Shown piece after piece: positions 1-6,633 of a stretch of 11,123 nt of DNA; position 1 is the first letter of the stretch, and each line of letters begins with the position of its first letter. The notes under the pieces were generated by a model that ran no database searches, was not told the origin of the DNA, and worked only from the letters and a program-made list of their open reading frames with translations. The DNA comes from Actinomycetota bacterium (lineage in GTDB: Bacteria > Actinomycetota > Thermoleophilia > Gaiellales > Gaiellaceae), in NCBI GenBank assembly GCA_019236545.1, contig JAFAIV010000006.1, forward strand, positions 1-11,123. The letters are read 5' to 3'. Position numbers and translations under genes: made by a program.

Positions 1-318
1 GAGCCGAAGGGCGCCGAGGTGCTGCAGCAGCCGCTCGCGCTCGCGCGGATCCACCAGTACCTCTCGATGGCGATGGCCGCGCTGTTCGCTCGGCAGCAGG
101 ACATCTTCGGCGCGCTCGGGCTGGCGCTGAACGCGACCTACGAGCGCAACGGCCACGTCGACGACCTGGAGGAGATCCGCGAGCTGCTGACCGCCGCGCG
201 GGACCTCTGGCGGACGCTTCCGGAGGCCGAGGACGACGCGGAGGCCCGCCTGATCGCGCGCACGAGCTCGCGCCTCATCCACCTCGCCGACGTCCTCTCG
301 GTCACCAGCGGGGCATAG
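1..318 (+). CDS. C-terminal fragment of an unrecognised helical protein (5' end outside window)
   Basis: The frame is open from base 1 to the TAG at 316-318, giving 105 residues; the true start lies left of the window or at the GTG at 19. I do not recognise a family. What can be seen is a predominantly helical, soluble, acidic segment with no cysteines, no membrane span and no obvious catalytic motif. It is rich in Leu, Ala, Arg and Glu, with amphipathic stretches such as DDLEEIRELL near the middle. Coding is supported by actinobacterial-type codon use and by the close spacing to the next gene, whose probable start is only 4 nt after this stop. The two are therefore probably co-transcribed. 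No function is proposed. Confidence 0.6.
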   Translation, partial: EPKGAEVLQQPLALARIHQYLSMAMAALFARQQDIFGALGLALNATYERNGHVDDLEEIRELLTAARDLWRTLPEAEDDAEARLIARTSSRLIHLADVLSVTSGA

Positions 319-322
319 CCCC

Positions 323-823
323 CTGAGCGTCCACGCCGTCGTCCTCGCCGCCGGCGCGTCGTCGCGGTACGGGGCGTCGCCGCCGAAGCAGGCGGTCCTG
401 CTGCCGCGCGTACTCGACGCGCTCCGCGCGGCGCGCGCGCTCGACGGCGTCCTCGTCGTCCTCGGCGCGCACGACGTCGACGTCGACGCGCCGACGACCC
501 GCTGCGCCGACTGGGAGCGCGGCCCCGGCGCGTCGCTCCGCTGCGGGCTCGCCGCGCTCCCGGAGGACGCGGACGCGGCACTCGTCGTCCTCGCAGACGG
601 CCCCGACCTCGACCCGCGCGCGATCGACCGCGTGGTCGAGGACTGGCGCGCGAAGGGAGGCGACGCGGTCGCCGCGAGCTACGGCGGCGTGCGCCTCCAC
701 CCCGTCCTGCTCGCGCGCGCGGCGTGGGCGGACGTCCCGGACGCGGGCGCGCGGGACCTGCCGGCGAGGCTCGTCGCGTGCGACGACCTGCGGCCCCCCG
801 GCGACGTCGACGAGCGCGACTAG
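323..823 (+). CDS. MobA/MocA-like molybdenum-cofactor nucleotidyltransferase family protein, probable CTG start
   Basis: This is a small GT-A fold NTP transferase. Relatives (MocA, MobA, PucB) transfer CMP or GMP to molybdopterin in the cytoplasm. The N-terminus VVLAAGASSRYG (about residues 6-17) followed by PPKQ (20-23) is the nucleotide-binding LAAG-x-S-x-R-x-G...PK signature. VVLADGPDLDP (88-98) matches the metal-binding acidic motif, with ADGP in place of the more common ADQP. HPVLLARAAW (126-135) is the usual distal motif. At 166 residues it is shorter than the usual 190-200. The frame is open from 254, but between there and the LAAG motif it holds no ATG, GTG or TTG. CTG at 323, just after the upstream TAG, is the only plausible start, and translational coupling is likely. 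Family identity is good; the substrate (CTP or GTP, or a non-Moco sugar) cannot be decided. Confidence 0.75.
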   Translation: MSVHAVVLAAGASSRYGASPPKQAVLLPRVLDALRAARALDGVLVVLGAHDVDVDAPTTRCADWERGPGASLRCGLAALPEDADAALVVLADGPDLDPRAIDRVVEDWRAKGGDAVAASYGGVRLHPVLLARAAWADVPDAGARDLPARLVACDDLRPPGDVDERD

Positions 824-1050
824 TCCAGAGGGATGCGCAGCGCCGCCAGCTTCAGCCGCAGCTCCGGCGGCATCTGCTCGCTGACGGCCTGCCTCACGTA
901 CACCCGCAAGCTCTCCTCGAAGCGGTAGCGCTTGCGGCAGTACTCGCACTCGTCGAGATGGGCCTCCGCCTCGATCCGCTCGTCCTCCGTCAGGATGCGG
1001 TCGAGGTATGGCTGCATCATCTCCTCGCAGTGCGCGCAGGGGTCCTTCAT
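820..1050 (-). CDS. RsrA-like zinc-binding anti-sigma factor (zf-HC2/ZAS family)
   Basis: This 76-residue cytoplasmic protein should bind and silence the ECF sigma factor encoded just upstream. It carries the ZAS motif H31-x3-C35-x2-C38 (HLDECEYC) and an N-terminal CAHC (C5, C8). By eye C8, H31, C35 and C38 align with the zinc ligands C11, H37, C41 and C44 of Streptomyces RsrA, in which oxidation forms a disulfide and releases SigR. The downstream Cys-Cys pair of RsrA is absent. The ATG at 1050 overlaps the sigma stop in an ATGA arrangement, and a strong ribosome binding site (GGGGAGGA) lies inside the sigma gene, so the two proteins are translationally coupled. Its TAG (820-822) interlocks with the TAG of the convergent nucleotidyltransferase. 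No membrane segment is present. Redox sensing is inferred from the family. Confidence 0.88.
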   Translation of the reverse strand: MKDPCAHCEEMMQPYLDRILTEDERIEAEAHLDECEYCRKRYRFEESLRVYVRQAVSEQMPPELRLKLAALRIPLD

Positions 1051-1655
1051 GAGTCCTCCCCAACCGTCGACTCCGCGAGCTCCCGCTTCAGGATACGCCT
1101 GCCCCGGTGCAGCCTCGACATCACCGTTCCGACCGGGATGTCGAGGATCTGGGCCGCGTCCTGGTAGCTGAAGTCGCCGATGTCGACCAGCACGAGCACG
1201 TCACGGAAGTCGTGCGGCACCGCCGAGAGCGCCGACACGATGTCGTCTTGCGACAGGCGCTCGACCACGCGTTCCTCGTCCGACGCGCCGCCGTCGCTCT
1301 CGGCGAGGCGGTCGTAGAGGAAGTAGTCGTTGGCCTCGAGGGCCTGCGTCTGCGGGGCCCGCTGGTTCCGGCGGCCCCGGTCGATGTTCAGGTTCGTGAG
1401 GATCCGCAGCAGCCAGGCGCGCATGTTCGTGCCCGGCGTGTACGAGCGCCAGCTCCGGAACGCCCGCGCGTAGGTCTCCTGCACGAGGTCCTCCGCCTCC
1501 TCCCGCGACCCGGTGAGATGCCGGGCGACGCGGTAGACCTGGTCGGCGAGCCCGAGGGCCTCCTCCTCGAAGTGGACGCGGTTGCGCGCCTGCTCGGCGA
1601 GCCGCTGCCCCTCTCCGGCCCCGGCTTCCATCGGGGCAACCGTACCAGCGGTCAT
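1047..1655 (-). CDS. ECF RNA polymerase sigma factor, SigR/SigH-like
   Basis: This is an alternative sigma factor of 202 residues. Region 2 (about residues 30-97) contains the DLVQETYARAF and PGTNMRAWLLRILTN blocks that are highly characteristic of the SigR/SigH/RpoE-like group. Region 4 (about 133-190) contains LSAVPHDFRDVLVLVDIGDF and the recognition helix PVGTVMSRLHRGRR. The linker between the regions is acidic. ATG at 1655 is used because it fits the promoter just upstream; no Shine-Dalgarno sequence is visible before it. A second ATG at 1631 would remove eight residues. The gene overlaps the anti-sigma factor by 4 nt. Known members control thiol-oxidative stress regulons; that role is inferred here from the family, the RsrA-like partner and the promoter type. 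Confidence 0.93.
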   Translation of the reverse strand: MTAGTVAPMEAGAGEGQRLAEQARNRVHFEEEALGLADQVYRVARHLTGSREEAEDLVQETYARAFRSWRSYTPGTNMRAWLLRILTNLNIDRGRRNQRAPQTQALEANDYFLYDRLAESDGGASDEERVVERLSQDDIVSALSAVPHDFRDVLVLVDIGDFSYQDAAQILDIPVGTVMSRLHRGRRILKRELAESTVGEDS

Positions 1656-1663
1656 GCCGAAAG

Positions 1664-1689
1664 AACGAGACGGCGCCGCGCGGTATTCC
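1664..1689 (-). promoter_or_regulatory. SigR-type ECF promoter (GGAAT-N18-GTT) of the sigma gene
   Basis: On the minus strand GGAAT (1689-1685) is followed after exactly 18 nt by GTT (1666-1664), which is the SigR/SigH consensus. The -35 element begins just after the stop codon of the HMA gene, and GTT lies 8 nt before the ATG of the sigma gene. The motif and spacing are seen directly. Autoregulation, and a transcript with almost no leader, are inferred. Confidence 0.72.
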
Positions 1690-1691
1690 GG

Positions 1692-1901
1692 CTAGAGCTC
1701 GCGGAAGCCGCCGCGCGAGAGCCGGTCGAGCAGCGCGTCCCGCGACGTCTTCTCGTCGTCCCAGGAGAGCGTGACCTGGCCCATCAGGTTCGCGTTCGCG
1801 TACTCGAGGCCCTCGGTGCCCTCGAGCGTGCCCGCGAGGCGCATCACGCACCTCTCGCAGCGGATCCCGCTCACCTGGATCGTCTCGGTCTGCGTCGCCA
1901 T
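1692..1901 (-). CDS. Small heavy-metal-associated (HMA) domain protein, CopZ-like
   Basis: This stand-alone HMA domain has 69 residues, the normal length for a copper-chaperone-like ferredoxin fold. The metal-binding loop GIRCERC has cysteines at 15 and 18 and follows a first beta strand (TIQVSG), as in CopZ/Atx1 proteins. The C-terminal LLDRLSRGGF resembles the end of the fold, where CopZ usually has ...AIEEAGY. The metal is not identifiable; Cu(I) is typical of the family, and a few such domains are degenerate or have other roles. ATG at 1901 lies 8 nt after the stop of the carboxylate-amine ligase, so co-transcription is likely. The ribosome binding site is weak. No copper ATPase or CsoR-type repressor is visible in the window, which leaves the partner unknown. 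Confidence 0.82.
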   Translation of the reverse strand: MATQTETIQVSGIRCERCVMRLAGTLEGTEGLEYANANLMGQVTLSWDDEKTSRDALLDRLSRGGFREL

Positions 1902-1909
1902 CCGGAACG

Positions 1910-2818
1910 TCAGGCTACCGAGAGCGCGGCGATCTCCACGACGGCCTGCTCCGGCCCGAGCTCGAGCTGGCGCGCCGCCTCCGGACCCGGCCCCACGCGG
2001 GCCGCGCGGTCGCGCTCGGCAGCGTACGCGTCGCGGTCCATCGGCTCTGCGACGCCGGCCTCCGACGCCTCGCGGACGAGCCGCTGCACCTCCGCGACGA
2101 GGGCGCGCGTCCGCGCGAGCGAGGTCGGCTGGTCCATGACCCGCACCTCGAGCGTCCCGAGCTCGGGCCGCGGCCACGCGTCCCAGTGCCGGCGCGTGCT
2201 GTCGCCGCGCGAGGCCGCCTGCCAGTCGTCCCACGAGCGCAGCACGGGAGGCGTCCCGCCGGTCGGCATCTCGAGCAGCCGCTGCGCCCGGATCGACCGC
2301 CAGCCGGAGTCCCGGCCCTCCCAGAACGGTGAGTTCACGGACTCCCCGAGCAGGCGCGGCAAGTGCGGGACGACGCCCTCGAACGCGCGCAGGCACGTCT
2401 CCGGGGCCGGCACCGACACGTGGACGTGCAGCCCGCAGACGAGCTGCCGGTACAGGCGCGGCCCGAGCTCCTCCGCCATCCGCTGGTAGCGCGGCACCGG
2501 GACGATCGGGACGTCCGGCGTCGCCGTCGGGTGCGAGCCGGCCGCCACCACCGCGAGCCCGTGCAGCGCCGCGCGCTCGGCGACCTCCCGCCGCAGCGCG
2601 CACAGCTCCGCCTCCGCCTCCTCCGGCGTCGCGACGACCGGCGTCGTCACCTCGACGAACGCCTCCAGCAGCTCCGGCTTGATCCGCTCGCGGGCCTCGC
2701 CGAAGACGCGCGTGAAGCCGTCCCGCGCAGGGAGCAGCGTCTCCGCGTCGACCAGCAGCAGCTCCTCCTCGACTCCCAGCGACCACGCGGGCGCGGAGCC
2801 GAAGCGGTGGTCGATCAC
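1910..2818 (-). CDS. YbdK-type carboxylate-amine ligase (glutamate-cysteine ligase family 2)
   Basis: This ATP-grasp-like GCS2 enzyme has 302 residues. Visible motifs in order: GVEEELLLVD (15-24), EVTTPV (56-61), CGLHVHVSVP (128-137), NSPFWEGRDSGW (162-173), PTGGTPP (185-191) and LGTLEVRVMDQPT (220-232). Together these are typical of YbdK. E. coli YbdK joins glutamate and cysteine weakly; in actinobacteria the true substrates are mostly unknown. The protein is about 65-70 residues shorter than the usual ~370, mainly towards the C-terminus, where the usual arginine-rich segment is replaced by DAYAAERDRAARVG. The GTG start at 2818 overlaps the upstream stop (GTGA), showing translational coupling to the Cys/His protein. 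The family is certain; the product (gamma-glutamylcysteine or another amide) is not. Confidence 0.88.
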   Translation of the reverse strand: MIDHRFGSAPAWSLGVEEELLLVDAETLLPARDGFTRVFGEARERIKPELLEAFVEVTTPVVATPEEAEAELCALRREVAERAALHGLAVVAAGSHPTATPDVPIVPVPRYQRMAEELGPRLYRQLVCGLHVHVSVPAPETCLRAFEGVVPHLPRLLGESVNSPFWEGRDSGWRSIRAQRLLEMPTGGTPPVLRSWDDWQAASRGDSTRRHWDAWPRPELGTLEVRVMDQPTSLARTRALVAEVQRLVREASEAGVAEPMDRDAYAAERDRAARVGPGPEAARQLELGPEQAVVEIAALSVA

Positions 2819-3180
2819 TTGTCGCGGATGCCGTGCACGGGCCGCCCGGCGGCCTCCCACGCGTAGTACGACGCGCTCGGCCCGTAGGTCTGCTCGTACG
2901 TGACGACGCGGGGGTTGCGCCCGACCTCCTTCGCGCGCTGCGCGTGCCGCAGGAGGTTCGGGTCGTCGCGCTCCTCCCAGACGAGCACGAGGTGGGCGGC
3001 GGTCATGAACTCCGCGACGAAGGAGCAGCCGGGCGCGGGGCACGGGAACGGGTCGGTGCGGACGCAGTACCAGCCCGCGTGGTCGCTCTCGTCGTCCCCG
3101 GTCCAGAGCTCCTCGTCGACGTCGGGGTCGGTTGCCTCGACCACGCCGGCGCGGCCGAGCCGAATCTCCTCCCGCTCCAC
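2815..3180 (-). CDS. Small Cys/His-containing protein of unknown function
   Basis: I do not recognise this 121-residue protein. Numbered from the GTG at 3180, it has an acidic N-terminal half (TDPDVDEELWTGDDESD), then CPAPGC with C47 and C52, H63 in MTAAHLVLVW and H79 in LLRHAQRAK. This resembles a single zinc-finger-like C-x4-C-x10-H-x15-H site. Aromatic clusters (YEQTYG, ASYYAWEAAG) follow, and the C-terminus is basic. There is no signal peptide or membrane span. Its stop overlaps the start of the carboxylate-amine ligase by 4 nt, so the two are probably made together and may act together. A TTG at 3204 would add eight residues (PCGYRCA-type extension) and is the alternative start; neither has a convincing ribosome binding site. 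Zinc binding is inferred from residue spacing only. Confidence 0.7.
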   Translation of the reverse strand: MEREEIRLGRAGVVEATDPDVDEELWTGDDESDHAGWYCVRTDPFPCPAPGCSFVAEFMTAAHLVLVWEERDDPNLLRHAQRAKEVGRNPRVVTYEQTYGPSASYYAWEAAGRPVHGIRDK

Positions 3181-3213
3181 GGCGCAACGGTAGCCGCAGG
3201 GCAAGGGGGCCGG

Positions 3214-4419
3214 TCAGCAACGCGGAGAGAGAGGCTCCCGCCCGAGCGTGACGGTGAGAGCGATGCGCTTGCTGCCGCGGATCAGGCCGAGCTTCAGCGG
3301 TTCGCCCGGCTTCTTCTGGACGATCAGCGAGCGGAGCTGGGAGCCGCTGAGGACGGGGACGCCGTCGGCGCTGACGAGGATGTCGCCGCCGAGCGGCCAC
3401 GACTCGCCCGCGACGATGACCTGCTCCCGACCGCCCTCGATGCCGGCCTGCGCGGCGGCCGAGCCGCGGCAGACCGAGCCGATCAGCAAGCCGTGCCCGA
3501 CAGGCAGCCGGAAGAGCCGCGCGATCCCCGGCGTGATCGCCCGCGTGCGGATGCCGAGATACGGGTGGACGACGGCGCCGTTCGCGATCAGCTGGCCGGC
3601 GACGTCCTTGACCGTGTCGATCGGGATCGCGAAGCCGATGCCGATGTTGCCGCTGCCGCCGTCGGTCTGGATCTGCGAGTTGACGCCGATGACCTCGCCC
3701 TGCGCGTTCAGGAGCGGGCCGCCGGAGTTGCCGTGATTCAGCGCCGCATCGGTCTGGATCACGTGGTCGATCTGAGCGCCGTTCGGCGCCGTGATCGAGC
3801 GGGCGAGCGCGCTGACGATGCCGGCCGTGATCGAGCGGTCCTCGCCGAGCGGGTTGCCGATCGCGACGACGCTGTCCCCGACCTGCACCGCGTCGGAGTC
3901 GCCGAGGACGAGCGGCGTCAGCGCGCGCGGCGCCGCCTTCACCTCGAGCACGGCGAGGTCGGTGGACGGGTCGCGGCCGATCACGCGCGCCGGGATGCGC
4001 TCGTCGTTCGAGAAGCTCACCTCGACCCGGGACGCGCCCTGGACGACGTGCCAGTTCGTGACGATGTGGCCGGCCTTGTCGATCACGAAGCCGGAGCCGA
4101 GCGCCTGCTGCGTCGCCGGGACGGACGGTCCGAGGAATCCGAACGGGTCGGAGAACGGGTCGGGCTGCGTGGTCACGCGCTGCGTCGCCGTCACCTCGAC
4201 GACGCCGGGCGCGGCTTTCGCGTAGATCTCGTGGATCGTCAGCGGTGCCGTCGCGCGCGCGAACGACGCCGGCTCGGTGGGCGGCGCGGCGACGACCTCG
4301 CGGACCGTTGTCGTGCCGCCGCCGAGCCCTCCGGCGGCCGCGACGACGCCGAGCGCGATCGCCGCGCCGGCCGCTCCCGCGACGACCGGAAGCCAGACGG
4401 AGCGAAGACCTGATCCCAC
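3214..4419 (-). CDS. Membrane-anchored HtrA/DegP-family serine protease with PDZ domain
   Basis: This envelope quality-control protease has 401 residues. A single N-terminal membrane segment (about 10-31, VWLPVVAGAAG...) anchors it with the catalytic part outside. A linker rich in Pro/Thr (about 36-60) leads to a trypsin-like domain (about 62-275). The catalytic triad is visible: H124 in TNWHVVQG, D154 in PSTDLAVL and S232 in GNSGGPLL. One PDZ domain follows (about 285-393; HPYLGI start, GGDILVSADGVPV core). The length is normal for actinobacterial HtrA/PepD-like proteins. GTG at 4419 is the start that keeps the full membrane anchor. The gene follows the antiporter operon after a 52-bp gap and lies 33 bp before the Cys/His protein, so it may head the operon running into the sigma factor region. 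Confidence 0.93.
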   Translation of the reverse strand: MGSGLRSVWLPVVAGAAGAAIALGVVAAAGGLGGGTTTVREVVAAPPTEPASFARATAPLTIHEIYAKAAPGVVEVTATQRVTTQPDPFSDPFGFLGPSVPATQQALGSGFVIDKAGHIVTNWHVVQGASRVEVSFSNDERIPARVIGRDPSTDLAVLEVKAAPRALTPLVLGDSDAVQVGDSVVAIGNPLGEDRSITAGIVSALARSITAPNGAQIDHVIQTDAALNHGNSGGPLLNAQGEVIGVNSQIQTDGGSGNIGIGFAIPIDTVKDVAGQLIANGAVVHPYLGIRTRAITPGIARLFRLPVGHGLLIGSVCRGSAAAQAGIEGGREQVIVAGESWPLGGDILVSADGVPVLSGSQLRSLIVQKKPGEPLKLGLIRGSKRIALTVTLGREPLSPRC

Positions 4420-4471
4420 CCGCTCGTTCTAGCCGGACCGCAGTTCAACACGGATTGCGATGCGTTAAGCG
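4420..4471 (-). promoter_or_regulatory. Short intergenic gap between the antiporter operon and the protease gene
   Basis: The 52 bp are clearly less GC-rich than their surroundings, which fits a promoter for the protease. On the minus strand TTGAAC and TAGAAC are present but only 11 nt apart, so they do not form a standard -35/-10 pair. No SigR-type motif and no hairpin terminator are visible. Confidence 0.25.
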
Positions 4472-6292
4472 TCAGTGAAGGAGGATCGCCCAGACGCCGC
4501 CGACAACCGCGGTGCCGACGGTGATCCACATCACGTAGTCCCCGATCACGCCGCTGTGGACGAGCTTGGCGACCCTTGCGGGCGGCCCGAGCACCGCCCC
4601 GACCGGCGCCCGCACCGCGTCGGGCAGCCGGCGCCGGTAGAGGCCGACGAGCGCGAGCGTGACGGCGATGAGGAGACCGCCGGTGCCGTAGAGGAGGCTC
4701 TCCGTCGCGGTCGGCTCGACGACGAACGGGAGGCGCGCCGGCGCCGGCCTCTGGATCCCGTGCAGGACGAGGTCGACGTAGGCCGTCCGGTCGCGCGCAA
4801 CGCCGGCCGCGTGCTCGACGCGCTGGCCGAGCCCCGGCACGACGCTGGCGACGAGGCCGAGCGCGAGCACGACCGCGGTCACCGCGAGAAGCGCCGGGTA
4901 GGACGCGTCGTGCTCCGGCGAGGACTCCGCCGGCTCCGGCGAGAGGAGCGGGTCCTGCTTCGGCCCCCAGCCGAGGAAGACGCGGGCGCCCGAGCGGAGG
5001 ATCGCCCCGCCCGAGATCCCCGCCGCGAGCATCAGGAGCGGCTGCACCCACTCGATGTGGTCGAGCGTGGCGCCCTCGTCGATCTGCGCGTGGCCGAGGT
5101 ACGTGCCGACGTACGGCAGGCCGGTGAGGGCGACGGCCCCGAGCCCGTACATGACGCCGACCACCGGCAGCTCGCGGCCGCGCCCGTGCAGGCGGAGCTC
5201 GTCGACGTCCTGGAAACGCAGCAGCACGATCCCGGAGCAGAGGAAGAGCGCGCCCTTCAAGAGGCCGTGCGAGAGCACCATGTCCGCCGCGCCGCCGAGC
5301 GACTTCTGGTCGAGCAGCGCGATCCCGACGAGGACGATACCCATGTGGCTGATCGTCGAGTACGCGAGCAGCCGCTTCAGGTGCCGCTGCAGGAAGGCCA
5401 TCGCAGCCCCGACGAGCGCGGTCACGACACCCAGCGCGAGCAGGACCGCGCGGACGTCGTGCGCGTGCTCGGCGCCGAACGCTCCCTCGAAGACCGTCCA
5501 GTAGCAGCGCGTGACGCCGAGCAGCCCGAGCGCGACCATCGCCCCGGAGAAGAGGAGGCAGACCGGCGCCGGCGCGACCGCGTGCGCGTCCGCAAGCCAG
5601 AGGTGGAACGGCACGATCGCCGCCTTCACGAGGAAGCCGCAGACGAGCAGCGTCAACGCGAGGACAACGAGCCCGTCGGGCCGGTGCCCGGCGAGGCCGT
5701 GCCCGATCTGTGCGAGGTTCAAGGCCCCGGTGCGCGCGTAGAGCAGCGCGATCCCCATCAGGATCATGTAGGCGCCGACGGTGTTCGTCACGGCGAAGTT
5801 GACGGCGCCCTGGAGCGGGCCGAGCTCCTTGATCTGGAACCCGGCGAGCGCGTACGCCGAGACGCCCATCAGCTCGAACCAGACGAACATGTTGAAGACA
5901 TCGCCGGTGAGCGAGAAGCCGGCCATCGCGCCGCCGAAGCAGAGGAGGAGCACGTCGTACGGACGCGCGCCTTCGCGCGTGAACGACCACGAGTAGAGAA
6001 CGGACGCGAGCACGAGCCCGGTCGCCAGCGCTGCCATCCCGGCGCCGAGCGGGTCGGCGGCGAACGCGATCCCGATCGCCGCGTCGCCGTGCGGCTTCCA
6101 GCCGCCGAACCAGTGGAGCTGGACGTGCCGCTCGCTCTCGAGCATGACGACGAGCGCGAAGGCGAAAGACGACGCGGCGCCCACGACGGCGATCGCGTCG
6201 GCCGCGCGGCGGGGCAGCACGTGGTCGCCGGCAGTCGCGACCGCCGCGGCGAGCAGCGGCAGCACGACCGGGAGCGGCAGCGCCCAGGTCAC
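4472..6292 (-). CDS. mrpD: Mrp/Mbh-type antiporter-like subunit D (NuoL/M/N family), with C-terminal extension
   Basis: This 606-residue polytopic subunit is the ion-translocating protein of an Mrp-type antiporter, homologous to NuoM/NuoL. The family signatures are clear: E140 in FVWFELMG (the TM5 glutamate), K223 in FLVKAAIVPFHLWLADAHAVAPAPV-like context (TM7), K306 in RHLKRLLAYSTISHMG (TM8) and K346 in SHGLLKGALFLCSG. The segment that usually reads GxPPFxG(F/T)xxK is GLPYVGTYLGHAQ here, so the expected lysine is replaced by H401. Typical MrpD has about 490-510 residues; the extra C-terminal ~100 contain at least two hydrophobic segments (around 530-550 and 582-606), recalling the NuoL/MrpA C-terminus. 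The GTG at 6292 overlaps the mrpC stop (GTGA). It is the only large antiporter subunit in the cluster and the last gene of it. Confidence 0.92.
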   Translation of the reverse strand: MTWALPLPVVLPLLAAAVATAGDHVLPRRAADAIAVVGAASSFAFALVVMLESERHVQLHWFGGWKPHGDAAIGIAFAADPLGAGMAALATGLVLASVLYSWSFTREGARPYDVLLLCFGGAMAGFSLTGDVFNMFVWFELMGVSAYALAGFQIKELGPLQGAVNFAVTNTVGAYMILMGIALLYARTGALNLAQIGHGLAGHRPDGLVVLALTLLVCGFLVKAAIVPFHLWLADAHAVAPAPVCLLFSGAMVALGLLGVTRCYWTVFEGAFGAEHAHDVRAVLLALGVVTALVGAAMAFLQRHLKRLLAYSTISHMGIVLVGIALLDQKSLGGAADMVLSHGLLKGALFLCSGIVLLRFQDVDELRLHGRGRELPVVGVMYGLGAVALTGLPYVGTYLGHAQIDEGATLDHIEWVQPLLMLAAGISGGAILRSGARVFLGWGPKQDPLLSPEPAESSPEHDASYPALLAVTAVVLALGLVASVVPGLGQRVEHAAGVARDRTAYVDLVLHGIQRPAPARLPFVVEPTATESLLYGTGGLLIAVTLALVGLYRRRLPDAVRAPVGAVLGPPARVAKLVHSGVIGDYVMWITVGTAVVGGVWAILLH

Positions 6293-6633
6293 CCGGACAT
6301 CTCCCGGATCTCGTCGGGGTCGATCGTCCCGGCCTGCTTGTGGACGTCGAGGGCGAGCGCGAGGATCAGCGCGATCACCGTGACGCTGACGACGATGTCC
6401 GTCAGGGTCAGCGCCTGCACGACCGGGTCGACCGTCGTCGTCCCGAGCTTGACGCCCTTGAAGATCGGCGGCCCGCCGCCCTTCACGTAGCCGATCGCGA
6501 GCAGGAGCAGGTACGTCGACGACTGCGTGATCGTCAGGCAGAGCGCGAGGTGGATCAGGTTCCGGCTCGTGACGATCCCGTACAGCCCGACGACGCAGAC
6601 CCAGGCGGCGACGGCGTACGGCAGGAAGCTCAC
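6289..6633 (-). CDS. mrpC: Mrp antiporter subunit C (NuoK-like)
   Basis: This small membrane protein of 114 residues belongs to the MnhC/NuoK family. It has three hydrophobic segments (about 4-22, 27-49 and 76-96). The motif DPVVQALTLTDIVVSVTV (about 69-86) corresponds to the conserved DPLPQALVLTAIVI of MrpC. The first segment ends GLYGIVTSRNLIHLAL, also typical of the family. The family glutamates of NuoK are not obvious here, as in other MrpC proteins. The C-terminus is a short soluble acidic tail (TIDPDEIREMSG). The GTG start at 6633 overlaps the mrpB stop and the TGA overlaps the mrpD start, both as GTGA. It should pack next to MrpD in the membrane and form part of the ion path. Confidence 0.92.
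   Translation of the reverse strand: MSFLPYAVAAWVCVVGLYGIVTSRNLIHLALCLTITQSSTYLLLLAIGYVKGGGPPIFKGVKLGTTTVDPVVQALTLTDIVVSVTVIALILALALDVHKQAGTIDPDEIREMSG

Noticed and set aside
4130..4165. GGAAT on the plus strand inside the protease gene as another SigR-type promoter
   Set aside because: The bases 18 nt downstream are GGG rather than GTT, and it points antisense within a gene.
4475..6490. Very long plus-strand open frame (about 670 codons) opposite mrpD and mrpC
   Set aside because: It lies antisense to clear antiporter genes, has an Arg/Asp/Glu-rich composition typical of GC-rich antisense frames, and matches no family. The same holds for the other long antisense frames at 1107-2489, 2833-4413 and 8322-9317.
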